Positions 28,724 to 37,758 of a stretch of DNA of 64,000 bases are shown in pieces. The position numbers and the translations under genes are program-made. Each line of letters begins with the position of its first letter. The first letter of the stretch is position 1. Origin of the DNA: Halalkalibacter okhensis (lineage in GTDB: Bacteria > Bacillota > Bacilli > Bacillales > Bacillaceae_D); the NCBI RefSeq assembly GCF_000787375.1, contig NZ_JRJU01000018.1, forward strand, positions 1 through 64,000, in the 5' to 3' direction. Below the pieces are notes generated by a model. That model saw only the letters and a list, made by a program, of their open reading frames with translations, was not told where the DNA came from and made no database searches.

Positions 28724-29383
28724 TTAGACAAAATAATAATGACTTGGGCGTCCGACACTTCCATATTTTATTTGTACTTGGATTTTTTCCATTTGCTCTA
28801 AATGTTCTAGATATCTCCTTACAGTGACTCGCGCCATTCCAAGTGAAGATGCTAATTGCTCAGCCGTTACTGGTTCAGGTTGGTCTATGAGCTTCAATAA
28901 AATCTGCTTCATCGTTGTCTCACTTAATCCCTTTGGTAACGTCTGATCCCGCTGCTTAATCTGCTTCAATTCATCAATGTCTGATTGACTCAAAGAAGGC
29001 AAATGAGTTAACTTATGCCACATCTTCTGATATGTTTCTAATGCCGTTTTAAAGCGTTCAAACCGAAAAGGCTTAACTAAATAATCAACAGCACCTAGCC
29101 GAAATACTTCCTGAATGGTAGCTGCATCTTTTGCAGCTGTAATCATAATGACGTCACATTCAACCTCTTGATTGCGAAGCGACTTTAACACATCTAGCCC
29201 TGATTTATCGGGTAAAAACATATCCATTAAGACGACATCTGGCTTTTTCTCAAGAATCCCATTTTCTGCATCCGCTCCATTTGTAGCCGTACCACATAGA
29301 TGAAATGGTGGAACCTTTGCTAAAAAGCTACTATTCACTTCTAGTACCATTGGATCATCTTCAACAATAAAGACTTTAATCAT
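28724..29383 (-). CDS. CitB/DctR-type response regulator
   Basis: 219 residues. The receiver begins MIKVFIVEDDPMVLEVN with phospho-Asp in VVLMDMFLPDKSG near 54 and KPF at about 104. A linker and C-terminal winged helix follow, with VTAEQLASSLGMARVTVRRYLEHLEQ as the recognition helix. This is the CitT/DctR/MalR class controlling carboxylate uptake. Its ATG overlaps the kinase stop by eight bases (ATGATTAA). The adjacent DASS carrier is the obvious target. Confidence 0.92.
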   Translation of the reverse strand: MIKVFIVEDDPMVLEVNSSFLAKVPPFHLCGTATNGADAENGILEKKPDVVLMDMFLPDKSGLDVLKSLRNQEVECDVIMITAAKDAATIQEVFRLGAVDYLVKPFRFERFKTALETYQKMWHKLTHLPSLSQSDIDELKQIKQRDQTLPKGLSETTMKQILLKLIDQPEPVTAEQLASSLGMARVTVRRYLEHLEQMEKIQVQIKYGSVGRPSHYYFV

Positions 29384-30977
29384 CCATTTCCCTCACTTTT
29401 TTAGCTTCTATCATTATCTCTGTTCCCTGCCCTTCTTCTGAATCAACTGAAATGTTGCCGTTATGAGCTGAAACAATTTGTTGAACGAGTGCCAGTCCAA
29501 TTCCTCGACCTTCTTTATCTTTTGTACTAAAACCATACATGAGAATCTTTTCTTGAATTTCTTTGGTCATTCCTCTGCCGTTATCAGTTACTCGAATCAA
29601 TAGATGGTTATTATCTATTTTAATTAGACATTCAACTATTTTTTTATCTGCTGTATTTCCAAAAGACTCAAAAGCATTTTCGATTAAATTCCCAATGATT
29701 GTAACCATTTCTCCTGAACTAAGGCTACCATATTGTTCAGTTAGATAGCTATTAGAATCAATTGAAAATGTAATCCCTAGCTCTTTTGCTCTTGAGCGTT
29801 TTCCAAGTAACAGACCAGAAACAGAATAATCCGTAAAGCGTTCCTTAAGAAATAAGATTATACTTTCCTCATCGACTGTTTCATCTATAATAATATCTAG
29901 TGCATCATCTGTACGTTCTAACTGGATAAGGCCAGCAATACTATGAAGTTTATTCATATATTCATGATTCTGTGCTCTGAGCGCATCGACTAATGCCTTT
30001 ACACCCGTTAACTCCTCTGCTAAACGTGTTGCATCCGTTCGATCAATCATTGTAACTAATGTTCCTGTAAAATTTGCTTTTACATAGATGGGATACATTG
30101 AAATAAGATAGTTCTTATCAAAGTAAACAACATTCCGATTGATCATCAGTTCTTGTTGATCATTCGTCAATTGTTCTGCACACGGTATGTGAAATATTTT
30201 TTCTAGAAGCGATAAGAACTTACTTTTCTCCCCTTGAATATACCTCTTCGCTAAGCGATTCATAAAAGTGATCTGCCCATTTTCATCTAATGCTATAATC
30301 CCTATATTCATTGCCTGCATTACGGCTGAACGCTCTTCTACTAATTTTGCAATTTCGTATGGTTCAAGTCCAAACGTTTGTTTTTTTACACTACGAGCCA
30401 AAAGGAGGGAACCGACTAAACCAATTAGTAACCCCCAAATAAGAGCAGTAAAAATATCCCGACTATAGGTTGTTATGATCGCCTGAAGGGTCGGTGTTAA
30501 AATCCCAACAACAGCTACCCCAACTTGCTCTGCTTCTTCGTCATCCATAATTGGTACAAATGCTCTTGTCGCATTGCCTAATGTTCCTTGAGCGATCGAT
30601 AGATATTCACGATTAGATAACGCCTCCAATTCATCCCCACCGACAAACGTTTCTCCAATTAATTCTTCATTAGGATGAGAGTAACGAATACTGTTCATAT
30701 CAATAATGACGATATAATCAACATTCGTTGCTTTTCTTGTCCTCTCAGCAATTGGTTGAATGGTTACTTCCCCACCATCTACCCCAACATGCTGCACTAT
30801 ATCAGGCATTTGCGCCACCGTCCTTGCAATAGCAATGGCACGTTCTCCAATTTCTTTTTCAAATGCATCCGTAATATTATGAATCATATTCCAACCAATT
30901 GTCATAACAGAAGAAGTAACAATCACAAAAGACATAATAAGCATCTTCACTCGTAAACTGATTTTCATTCGTTTCAT
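29376..30977 (-). CDS. CitA/DcuS-type sensor histidine kinase
   Basis: 533 residues. Membrane helices near 10-30 and 173-195 enclose an extracellular Cache/PASP sensor containing IIDMNSIRYSHPNEELIGETFVGGDE, the carboxylate-binding signature of CitA/DcuS. A cytoplasmic PAS (about 215-320) is followed by the SPOB-type histidine block LRAQNHEYMNKLHSIAGLIQLE and the ATPase motifs GNLIENAFESF and DNGRGM. It should sense an external C4-dicarboxylate and activate the regulator encoded next. Similar in plan to the second kinase at 37751. Confidence 0.92.
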   Translation of the reverse strand: MKRMKISLRVKMLIMSFVIVTSSVMTIGWNMIHNITDAFEKEIGERAIAIARTVAQMPDIVQHVGVDGGEVTIQPIAERTRKATNVDYIVIIDMNSIRYSHPNEELIGETFVGGDELEALSNREYLSIAQGTLGNATRAFVPIMDDEEAEQVGVAVVGILTPTLQAIITTYSRDIFTALIWGLLIGLVGSLLLARSVKKQTFGLEPYEIAKLVEERSAVMQAMNIGIIALDENGQITFMNRLAKRYIQGEKSKFLSLLEKIFHIPCAEQLTNDQQELMINRNVVYFDKNYLISMYPIYVKANFTGTLVTMIDRTDATRLAEELTGVKALVDALRAQNHEYMNKLHSIAGLIQLERTDDALDIIIDETVDEESIILFLKERFTDYSVSGLLLGKRSRAKELGITFSIDSNSYLTEQYGSLSSGEMVTIIGNLIENAFESFGNTADKKIVECLIKIDNNHLLIRVTDNGRGMTKEIQEKILMYGFSTKDKEGRGIGLALVQQIVSAHNGNISVDSEEGQGTEIMIEAKKVREMDD

Positions 30978-31129
30978 CCTTCATCCTAACTTAAAAACGT
31001 AATTTGTTTTATTCCCTTATTAATATTATAGGACCTACTTGTAAATTTAAAAGAATCGATACAAATATTTTGCTATATATGTAAGTAAAAAGTAAATCAT
31101 TTCATCTCGTACCTTTTTTCGATTTTAAA

Positions 31130-31156
31130 AAGCCTTACACCAACGTATAAGGCTTC
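31130..31156 (-). terminator. Terminator of the small monooxygenase-like gene
   Basis: AAGCCTTA / TAAGGCTT with a short loop; the minus strand continues TTTTTAAAA. Lies just past the stop at 31169. Confidence 0.75.
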
Positions 31157-31168
31157 TTTAACTTTTAT

Positions 31169-31495
31169 TTACAGATTTGTATGGGATGACAACAAATCTA
31201 TATCATCGGTTGGATCGTACACTTCAAATATTTTATAACTTGGCTCCTCATTTGTCACTTTCTGTAGTTCCTCTACCAATTTGGGAAACAATAATTTTTG
31301 CGCCTCTTCCGCATCTAATTTTGAGTTCCAATAATTCAAGGCTTTGTATTCACCTGTATCAGAGTCAAAGAAATACACATTTCCCCTGAATCCGATTAAC
31401 CCCCTACTCATTTTATCGAACTTTTGGGTAATTCTTTCAGCTATTCTTCGTTGTTCTACTCCTAATCGATATTCTACTAAGCGTGCATAATACAT
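31169..31495 (-). CDS. Small protein, ABM/dimeric alpha-beta barrel-like
   Basis: About 108 residues. MYYARLVEYRLGVEQRRIAERI, a central GFRGNVYFFDSDTGEYKALNYWNS and DAEEAQKLLFPKLVEEL give the beta-alpha-beta pattern with a Trp in the strand that is common in antibiotic-biosynthesis-monooxygenase-like dimers. The frame opens ten codons earlier, but GGAAGGAG stands eight bases before ATG 31495. No catalytic assignment is possible. Single-gene unit. Confidence 0.6.
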   Translation of the reverse strand: MYYARLVEYRLGVEQRRIAERITQKFDKMSRGLIGFRGNVYFFDSDTGEYKALNYWNSKLDAEEAQKLLFPKLVEELQKVTNEEPSYKIFEVYDPTDDIDLLSSHTNL

Positions 31496-31525
31496 TTGAC
31501 ATTCTCCTTCCACTGTAATAAACAT

Positions 31526-31801
31526 TCGACATTTTTATAAACAAACACTCCCAATAGTTCATTCAAAAAGGTAAGTCGTTTTTATATTGTATAAATGTCC
31601 ACACAGAAGGTGATAGGAGATTGTCTCAATTTTCGAATGTTGTATTTCATACAGAGACAAACAAGTAAAACACGACCCGGAAAACTATACATACATTGTA
31701 AAGGAATTATTAAGTTTAAAATGGTTCATTGCTTATCTCTGGCTTTCTTGATAAGTTTATATTATTGATTTTTTCTACTAAATTTCGCTCGATTAAAGCA
31801 G
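31526..31801. other. Spacer before the ChrA-like gene
   Basis: AT-rich region of about 275 bp that must carry promoters for both divergent genes. No repeat, recognisable operator or structured element was found. Confidence 0.4.
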
Positions 31802-33010
31802 GTGGTAACGATTAACGAATTAAATCAAAACGGAAGCTGGATAAAACGTTTATTAGAAATACTCCTTGTTTCTACAAGGCTTGGATTCACTTCATTTGGT
31901 GGTCCAATTGCTCACCTAGGGTACTTTCATGACGAATATGTTCGTCGAAGAAAATGGATGGATGAAAAAAGTTATGCTGATTTGGTAGCACTATGTCAGT
32001 TCCTACCAGGCCCCGCAAGTAGTCAAGTAGGGATTGGAATAGGAGTGATGCGTGCTGGAGTATTAGGCGGGGTTGTCTCATTTATAGGGTTCACCTTACC
32101 GTCTGTCCTTGCTTTAATCATCTTTGCTTTAGTGCTTCACAGCTTTGGTATTACCGATGCTGGCTGGATTCATGGGCTGAAGATTGTCGCTGTAGTGGTT
32201 GTAGCTCACGCCATTTTAGGGATGGCGAAAAATTTGACACCCGATGTAAAAAGAAAAACGATTGCCTTATTTGCTGTTGTTGTCACGTTGTTGTGGCAAA
32301 CGGCTTTTACACAAGTTGGGGTTATTATTGTAGCTGGATTGGTTGGATTTCTCATTTACAAACATCATACATTAGATGATCACTCAGATAAGAGCCATTT
32401 CCCTATTTCCCATCGATTTGCCGTTATTTGTTTAACCTTATTTTTTGGATTGCTTATTGCCCTTCCACTTCTAAGAGAAGCAACGAACCTAAACTGGATT
32501 GCGATGTTTGATAGTTTCTACCGTGCTGGTTCGCTTGTATTTGGTGGAGGTCATGTTGTGTTGCCATTACTTGAGCGTGAATTTGTACCAACTGGTTGGC
32601 TAAGTGAAGAAGCATTCCTTGCAGGGTACGGTGCAGCTCAAGCAGTACCAGGGCCACTATTTACATTTGCTGCCTATATTGGTACAGTAATTAATGGTTG
32701 GCAAGGAGGATTGCTTGCGACCATTGCTATTTTCTTACCAGCCTTCCTTCTCATTTTAGGAACATTGCCATTTTGGAATACCTTGCGCAAAAATCCTAAA
32801 ATTAAAGGAGCTTTAATGGGTGTGAATGCTGCCGTAGTCGGTATTTTAATTTCCGCCCTTTATCATCCAATTTGGACGAGCTCCATTTTGTCCGCAGTTG
32901 ATTTTGCTTTTGCAGCCGTGCTATTTAGCATGCTGGTATTCTGGAAGCTCCCGCCTTGGGTAATAGTTGTGACTGGTGCGTTAGGTGGATTTTTCTTATC
33001 ATTTATTTAA
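31802..33010 (+). CDS. chrA: ChrA-family chromate transporter (fused two-domain form)
   Basis: 402-residue membrane protein of the CHR family. Each half begins with its own signature: LGFTSFGGPIAHLGYFHDEYV (about 21-41) with LCQFLPGPASSQVG, and AGSLVFGGGHVVLPLLEREFV (about 245-265) with YGAAQAVPGPLFTFAAYIG. The fused long form is associated with chromate efflux in other bacteria, though many homologues have no proven substrate. It appears to start at GTG without a strong ribosome site. It is transcribed alone and ends in a strong hairpin. No ChrB-like regulator is beside it. Confidence 0.87.
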   Translation: MVTINELNQNGSWIKRLLEILLVSTRLGFTSFGGPIAHLGYFHDEYVRRRKWMDEKSYADLVALCQFLPGPASSQVGIGIGVMRAGVLGGVVSFIGFTLPSVLALIIFALVLHSFGITDAGWIHGLKIVAVVVVAHAILGMAKNLTPDVKRKTIALFAVVVTLLWQTAFTQVGVIIVAGLVGFLIYKHHTLDDHSDKSHFPISHRFAVICLTLFFGLLIALPLLREATNLNWIAMFDSFYRAGSLVFGGGHVVLPLLEREFVPTGWLSEEAFLAGYGAAQAVPGPLFTFAAYIGTVINGWQGGLLATIAIFLPAFLLILGTLPFWNTLRKNPKIKGALMGVNAAVVGILISALYHPIWTSSILSAVDFAFAAVLFSMLVFWKLPPWVIVVTGALGGFFLSFI

Positions 33011-33012
33011 TA

Positions 33013-33066
33013 AAGAAGGGATGTCTAAAAAGATCAATATTCAGACCTTTTTAGACACCCCTTCTC
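33013..33066. terminator. Bidirectional terminator between chrA and the alarmone synthetase gene
   Basis: AGAAGGG-TGTCTAAAAAG pairs with CTTTTTAGACA-CCCTTCT (one bulged base) around a loop of about 14 bases. It lies between two convergent genes. Confidence 0.85.
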
Positions 33067-33117
33067 CCTTACTTTATCCCTTTACTCTGATAAATTTAGA
33101 TTCGCCCTTCATTGCAA

Positions 33118-33864
33118 CTAACTATTGTTCTTCATAAATGGCGTTAGTAATTCATATGGCAAATCAAAGCGCTCATTATCAATAAAGAGCTCTTTTATAT
33201 GACTTTCATTGCTAGTCACTTCTTTTAACTTATTCACTTCCCTGTGAATACCCTCCATCTTTTTATCTAATTTTGCTGCTGATTCAGCTGCCTCTTTCAA
33301 TTCATCCACCAAGTGCTGTGGAACGGTTTGATTGTATTTATAATAAATTTTGTGCTCTAAACTAGCCCAAAAGTCCATGGCAATCGTTCTAATTTGAACT
33401 TCAACGCAAACCTCTTCTACTCGGTCAGACATAAAAATAGGAATCTGTAACACTAGATGCAAACTCTGATATCCATTTGGTTTCGGGTGTTTAATGTAAT
33501 CTTTTACTTCTATCACTTTTAGATCTTGTTGATTTTGAAGCATGTTACTCAATTCATAGATATCTGATATAAAAGAGCAAGTGATGCGAATCCCTGCTAT
33601 GTCCTTAATATTTTCTTTAATAACATTAAGAGACAGAGGGTACCCTTTTTTATACACTTTTTTTAAGATACTTTCGGGTGACTTCACTCGTGATTTCACA
33701 TGTTCAATTGGATTATAGTCATGAATATAGTGAAACTCTTGCTTTAAAATATCAATTTTTGTATTTAGTTCATCTAATGCAAATTTATAAGACATCATAA
33801 ATCTCGTAAGTTCTGTTTTTAATAATTTGATTTGCTCTATATTCCATTCAGGCTTTGCTGCCAT
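33118..33864 (-). CDS. Small alarmone synthetase, (p)ppGpp synthetase (RelQ/YjbM-like)
   Basis: 248-residue single-domain RelA/SpoT synthetase. Blocks are VKSRVKSPESILKKVYKKGYP (GTP/ATP loop), DIAGIRITCSFISDIYELSNML, VKDYIKHPKPNGYQSLHLVL and EVQIRTIAMDFWASLEHKIYYK, in the order seen in RelQ/SAS1. No hydrolase or TGS/ACT domain. It makes (p)ppGpp from ATP and GTP/GDP in the cytoplasm. The frame begins at 33915, but GAGGAG lies nine bases before ATG 33864, which also matches the usual length. A Bacillus cell normally has one or two such enzymes beside Rel. Confidence 0.92.
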   Translation of the reverse strand: MAAKPEWNIEQIKLLKTELTRFMMSYKFALDELNTKIDILKQEFHYIHDYNPIEHVKSRVKSPESILKKVYKKGYPLSLNVIKENIKDIAGIRITCSFISDIYELSNMLQNQQDLKVIEVKDYIKHPKPNGYQSLHLVLQIPIFMSDRVEEVCVEVQIRTIAMDFWASLEHKIYYKYNQTVPQHLVDELKEAAESAAKLDKKMEGIHREVNKLKEVTSNESHIKELFIDNERFDLPYELLTPFMKNNS

Positions 33865-33999
33865 TTTGATTGACTCCTCACCGTTTGCGCGTAAATCATT
33901 AAACGTTATTCTCATATTAGCATCAGCTTAAGATCCAAGCCACGTCATCGTTATAACGACATTCCCTTATTAGACTAAAAAAAAGTGGATTTATGACAA

Positions 34000-34167
34000 T
34001 TACGGATTTACATATCGATTCCTTTTACACAACTGGGCATTTATCCCTTGATTATTCAATTCCTCAACAATTACTCTAATTGATTTTGTACGCTTAAAGT
34101 CAGCCCTGCTACTAATTATATTTCTCTTTTCATTTTTTCTATTATCGGTCATATCAGCAATATTCAT
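34000..34167 (-). CDS. Possible small protein of 55 residues
   Basis: Short frame starting MNIADMTDNRKNEKRN and ending NRYVNP. It is basic, with a helix-like FKRTKSIRVIVEELNNQG. AGAGG is ten bases before the ATG. It lies 130 bp upstream of the alarmone synthetase on the same strand. No family is recognised and it may not be translated. Confidence 0.3.
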   Translation of the reverse strand: MNIADMTDNRKNEKRNIISSRADFKRTKSIRVIVEELNNQGINAQLCKRNRYVNP

Positions 34168-34330
34168 GGATTACCATCCTCTGAAATTATTCGATCGGTT
34201 GCTACATTTGTAGTATAAAAAATAATTATGAACTGAATATGAAATGTACCTGTATTCCATGAAATTAGATAAAATTCACAAATTGCTCCACAATTAAGAA
34301 GCTAATTCTAACTACCTTAAAAACAAATAA

Positions 34331-34354
34331 CACGCCTTTCCAAAGGAAAAGGCG
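34331..34354 (-). terminator. Terminator of the malate module
   Basis: CGCCTTTCC / GGAAAAGGCG hairpin close to the malate carrier stop; the minus strand continues with TTATTTGTTTTT. Confidence 0.7.
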
Positions 34355-34375
34355 CATTTATTTATATCCACACTT

Positions 34376-35731
34376 TTAAAGAAATAACGGTATGATTAAA
34401 CCGGCTAACAATAAGATTAATGCACCACCAAGCCTTGATGCAATTTGTGCAAATGGCATTAGTTGCATTCGTTTTGCTGCTGATAATACGGCAACATCCC
34501 CTGTTCCTCCCATATTAGCCATGCATAAACCAGCTGAAATGGCTGATTCAATTGGATAAAAGCCAACTATTCTTCCAAGAAGTGCTGCACCTATTACGGC
34601 CCCAAACACAACACCGGCTACTAGTAATACATATTGGATACTTAATGCAGCAAGCACCGCATTTAGATCCGTAAACGCTACTCCAATTCCAAATAATAAG
34701 GCAAGTGTCCACGTTTTAGCAACAAATTGATACCACTGGCTTGCCCCTTCCACGACGTTACCTGGAATGAGATTAGCAATTTTGGCAATGGCTACTAAAA
34801 TAATCATTAATGCATATGGATGAAGCGGGACTATGGCTCCTAATAAGTGTCCACATGCAAAGAATAACAATGCAGCTAATAATCCTATTCCCATTTTAGA
34901 AATATCAAATGTTGATTTCTTTTCTTCCAATGTAAACCCAGGAATCAACTGTCCATTCCCTGATAAAGAAGGAACCTTATTTCCTAAGCTATTTAAAAGG
35001 CTTGCAAATACAATAGCAAATACATTCCCGAGGGCCAATGCAGGTACTAAGATGGAGATATAATAGCTGGGCGGGTTCCCTAAGAATTCGGAATACACTT
35101 GCGCCATCGGAATCGCCCCAGCCCCCATTCCACCACCTAAGATTGGTAAGGCAATGACCAATACTGCATCTTGAACCGAAAAGCCAATAAGGAACCCAAC
35201 TAATCCAGCTATTAGCATCGCACCGATAACCGCTCCAATGATTGGAACAAAATAACGAGCCCCGATTTTCACAAGTACCTTTGAATTCATTCCTAAAATA
35301 CTACCCGTTATTAACGCGGCAATGTAAAAGTCTAAGAAGCCACCTGCTGTCATGAACTCATCAACACCAGCAGATACACTTTCTGGTAAGATCCCACTGT
35401 ATACCATGTAAGCCGAACCAAAGATCGCTACAATCGCTCCACCGCCTAAGTAAGATTTAATAATAGGCAGGCGGTCGCCAAGCCACCCCAGCGCTTCACC
35501 GAAGACAACCATTACTAGCAAACTCCCAATCATCCCAGTTGGCAACGTACCCGTATAAACGGTTACAATTGTAGTGACTAAAAAGATAGCAAACCATAAA
35601 ATGGGCAGCCCCATTATTTTTACTTGTTTGTTTGGATTCAGATCATATATTTTTGATTCATTACTTGTTATCTCTTTATTCTCTAGCTTTCTAGCTGTTT
35701 GCTCCAAGCTCCTCACTTCCCCTCTATACAA
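34376..35731 (-). CDS. maeN: 2-hydroxycarboxylate:Na+ symporter (malate carrier)
   Basis: About 451-residue carrier of the 2HCT family (CitS/MaeN/CimH) with around 11 helices. The two conserved hairpins are GGGMGAGAIPMAQVYSE near 200-216 and the later SAGLCMANMGGTGDVAVLSAAKRM near 400-424, with R in the final helix. B. subtilis MaeN (448 residues) sits beside MalK/MalR, as here. It brings in malate with Na+. The exact start is uncertain: TTG 35731, GTG 35716 and TTG 35707 all lie near an AGAGGGGAAGTGAGG tract. It follows the malic enzyme gene by 10 bp and is in one operon with it. Confidence 0.88.
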   Translation of the reverse strand: MYRGEVRSLEQTARKLENKEITSNESKIYDLNPNKQVKIMGLPILWFAIFLVTTIVTVYTGTLPTGMIGSLLVMVVFGEALGWLGDRLPIIKSYLGGGAIVAIFGSAYMVYSGILPESVSAGVDEFMTAGGFLDFYIAALITGSILGMNSKVLVKIGARYFVPIIGAVIGAMLIAGLVGFLIGFSVQDAVLVIALPILGGGMGAGAIPMAQVYSEFLGNPPSYYISILVPALALGNVFAIVFASLLNSLGNKVPSLSGNGQLIPGFTLEEKKSTFDISKMGIGLLAALLFFACGHLLGAIVPLHPYALMIILVAIAKIANLIPGNVVEGASQWYQFVAKTWTLALLFGIGVAFTDLNAVLAALSIQYVLLVAGVVFGAVIGAALLGRIVGFYPIESAISAGLCMANMGGTGDVAVLSAAKRMQLMPFAQIASRLGGALILLLAGLIIPLFL

Positions 35732-35741
35732 ATCCTATTAT

Positions 35742-36932
35742 TTAACTTGATTTAATTGTTACCCGATCTTTTTCTAAAGCTGATTTTGCAACAGCTTCTG
35801 CAACAACCTTTGGAACTTCTTTATTTAGTGCATTCGGAATGACATATTCCGGGCTTAATTCTTTTTCAGGTATCACGTTTGCAATTGCAAATGCCGCTGC
35901 AATTTTCATATCTGTTGTGATATCTGATGCTTGAGAATCTATTGCTCCTCTAAAAATACCTGGGAATGCTAGTAAATTATTGATTTGATTTGGATAATCT
36001 GAACGTCCTGTTCCAACAACTTTTGCCCCGGCTGCAAGAGCTTCTTCAGGATAAATCTCAGGAATTGGATTAGCCATCGCAAAAACAATCGGATCCTTCG
36101 CCATACTCTTCACATATTCTGCCTTTAGTGCTGCTGGTCCAGATACCCCTATAAATACATCTGCATGTAATATGGCATCTTTCAATGTCCCTCTTACATT
36201 CTCTCTATTCGTCACTTTAGCAATCTGCAGTTGGCTAGAATTTAACCAGCCTTCACTTTGATTAACAACTCCTTCTAAACTAACAAGTGTAATATTTGTG
36301 AATCCTGCATGTAAAAGTAACTTAGCAATCGAGATTCCAGCAGCTCCTGCACCATTTATAACGATTTTGACCGCTTTCATTTGTTTTCCAACTACTTTTA
36401 ACCCGTTTATGAGCCCAGCTAACACAACAATCGCTGTTCCATGTTGATCATCGTGGAACACTGGAATATCAAGGTCTTTCTTCAACCTATCCTCAATTTC
36501 AAAACAGCGTGGAGCAGAAATATCTTCTAAGTTAATCCCCGCAAATGTAGGTTGTAGCGCTTTCACAGTTGCGACAATTTCATCTACATTTTTTGTATCT
36601 AAGCATATTGGAAAAGCATCAATATTAGCAAAGTTCTTAAACAGCATACACTTTCCTTCCATCACAGGCATCGCAGCACCTGGTCCAATATCGCCTAAAC
36701 CTAGTACAGCCGTTCCATCTGTCACTACGGCTACCATGTTTCCTCTAGAAGTTAGATGGTTGATTTCATGTGGGTTCTTTTCAATTTCCTTACAAACATC
36801 CCCTACTCCTGGCGTATAAACTAGACTTAACTCTGCTTCACTATTAATTTCTACTTTACTTACAACTTCTATTTTTCCCGCATGTTGACGGTGTAATTGA
36901 ATGGCTTGTTCTTTTAAGTTTTTATGCTTCAT
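35742..36932 (-). CDS. Malic enzyme (NAD(P)-dependent, short form)
   Basis: 396-residue oxidative decarboxylase giving pyruvate, CO2 and NAD(P)H from malate. Marks: LVYTPGVGDVCKEI, TDGTAVLGLGDIGPGAAMPVMEGK, FHDDQHGTAIVVLAG (metal ligand Asp residues) and INGAGAAGISIAKLL for the cofactor. The length and the single-domain layout match the YtsJ/MaeB N-terminal type rather than the 560-residue MaeA type. GGAGGACTGAAA precedes the ATG. First gene of the malic enzyme-maeN operon, with a perfect cre 17 bp before its start. Gives the second step after malate import. Confidence 0.92.
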   Translation of the reverse strand: MKHKNLKEQAIQLHRQHAGKIEVVSKVEINSEAELSLVYTPGVGDVCKEIEKNPHEINHLTSRGNMVAVVTDGTAVLGLGDIGPGAAMPVMEGKCMLFKNFANIDAFPICLDTKNVDEIVATVKALQPTFAGINLEDISAPRCFEIEDRLKKDLDIPVFHDDQHGTAIVVLAGLINGLKVVGKQMKAVKIVINGAGAAGISIAKLLLHAGFTNITLVSLEGVVNQSEGWLNSSQLQIAKVTNRENVRGTLKDAILHADVFIGVSGPAALKAEYVKSMAKDPIVFAMANPIPEIYPEEALAAGAKVVGTGRSDYPNQINNLLAFPGIFRGAIDSQASDITTDMKIAAAFAIANVIPEKELSPEYVIPNALNKEVPKVVAEAVAKSALEKDRVTIKSS

Positions 36933-36948
36933 TTTCAGTCCTCCTATT

Positions 36949-36962
36949 TGTAATCGGTTTCA
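36949..36962. promoter_or_regulatory. cre site upstream of the malic enzyme gene
   Basis: On the minus strand TTGAAACCGATTACA matches WTGNAANCGNWNNCW completely. It lies 17-30 bp before the malic enzyme start, so CcpA would act on malic enzyme and maeN together. Confidence 0.7.
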
Positions 36963-37033
36963 ACCAATAGTTTAATAAATTCGAATAATTTGTGACAGTT
37001 TATGAAACTTAAGAAACTTTTTGTAATTAAAAA

Positions 37034-37052
37034 AAGCAGCCATTGGCTGCTT
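37034..37052 (-). terminator. Terminator of the malK/malR-like operon
   Basis: AAGCAGCC / GGCTGCTT with a three-base loop, followed on the minus strand by a seven-T run. The stem overlaps the stop codon of the response regulator (37051). Confidence 0.85.
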
Positions 37053-37758
37053 AAAATAAATTCTGAAATGTAGATTTCGTTAAATCTTTGTTGACATATA
37101 AATAAACCGGCCTTCCGATCGCTCCGTACGTCATCCGCTCTCCAAGTACACCAATTTCTTTCAAATACTTGATATACTTTCTGACGGAAACACGCGATAC
37201 TTGTACTGTTTCAGCAATTTCGTCCGTTGAAAAGGGTTCTTCTTTTTTATGAAGTATCGCACTAACAATAACTTGAAGTGTATTCGTGGTTAACCCCTTT
37301 GGTAATGACATCTGCTTCTTTTCGTTTTTGTGTAAAATTTTACGATCTAGTTCTTCCTGTTTCAAAGAATTTTGCTTGTTTAGCAAATAATGCTTTTCTC
37401 TATATGTTGTCAATGCTTGATTAAATCGTTCAAATTCAAAAGGTTTTATTATGTAATCAACCGCACCGTAACGTAAAGCCGTTTGGATTGAGTCGACATC
37501 ATCAGCTGCAGTCACAAGAATGACATCAATCTCCCACTTATCTTTTGTTCGAATATGTTGCAGCAAATCTAATCCACTTTTTCCCGCCATGTATATATCC
37601 AATAACAATAAATCGACTTTTTCTTGCTTGATTACGTCCAAAGCTTCATTAAAAGACTTTGCTATCGCTACTAATTCAAATCCATCAACCTCTTGTAAAT
37701 ACCGTTTATTAAATTCTGCAACCATTGGATCATCATCTAATATTAATACTTTAATCAA
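37051..37758 (-). CDS. MalR/CitB-type response regulator
   Basis: About 235 residues. The receiver begins IKVLILDDDPMVAEFN and holds the phospho-Asp in LLLLDIYMAGKSG; KPFEFERF follows. The C-terminal winged helix has FSTDEIAETVQVSRVSVRKYIKYL. The frame runs up to 37827, but the real start is a TTG at 37758: GAGGAG is seven bases upstream and TTG overlaps the kinase stop (TTGATTAA). This is the cognate regulator for the kinase and, by analogy with B. subtilis MalR, activates maeN and the malic enzyme gene in the presence of external malate. Confidence 0.9.
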   Translation of the reverse strand: MIKVLILDDDPMVAEFNKRYLQEVDGFELVAIAKSFNEALDVIKQEKVDLLLLDIYMAGKSGLDLLQHIRTKDKWEIDVILVTAADDVDSIQTALRYGAVDYIIKPFEFERFNQALTTYREKHYLLNKQNSLKQEELDRKILHKNEKKQMSLPKGLTTNTLQVIVSAILHKKEEPFSTDEIAETVQVSRVSVRKYIKYLKEIGVLGERMTYGAIGRPVYLYVNKDLTKSTFQNLF

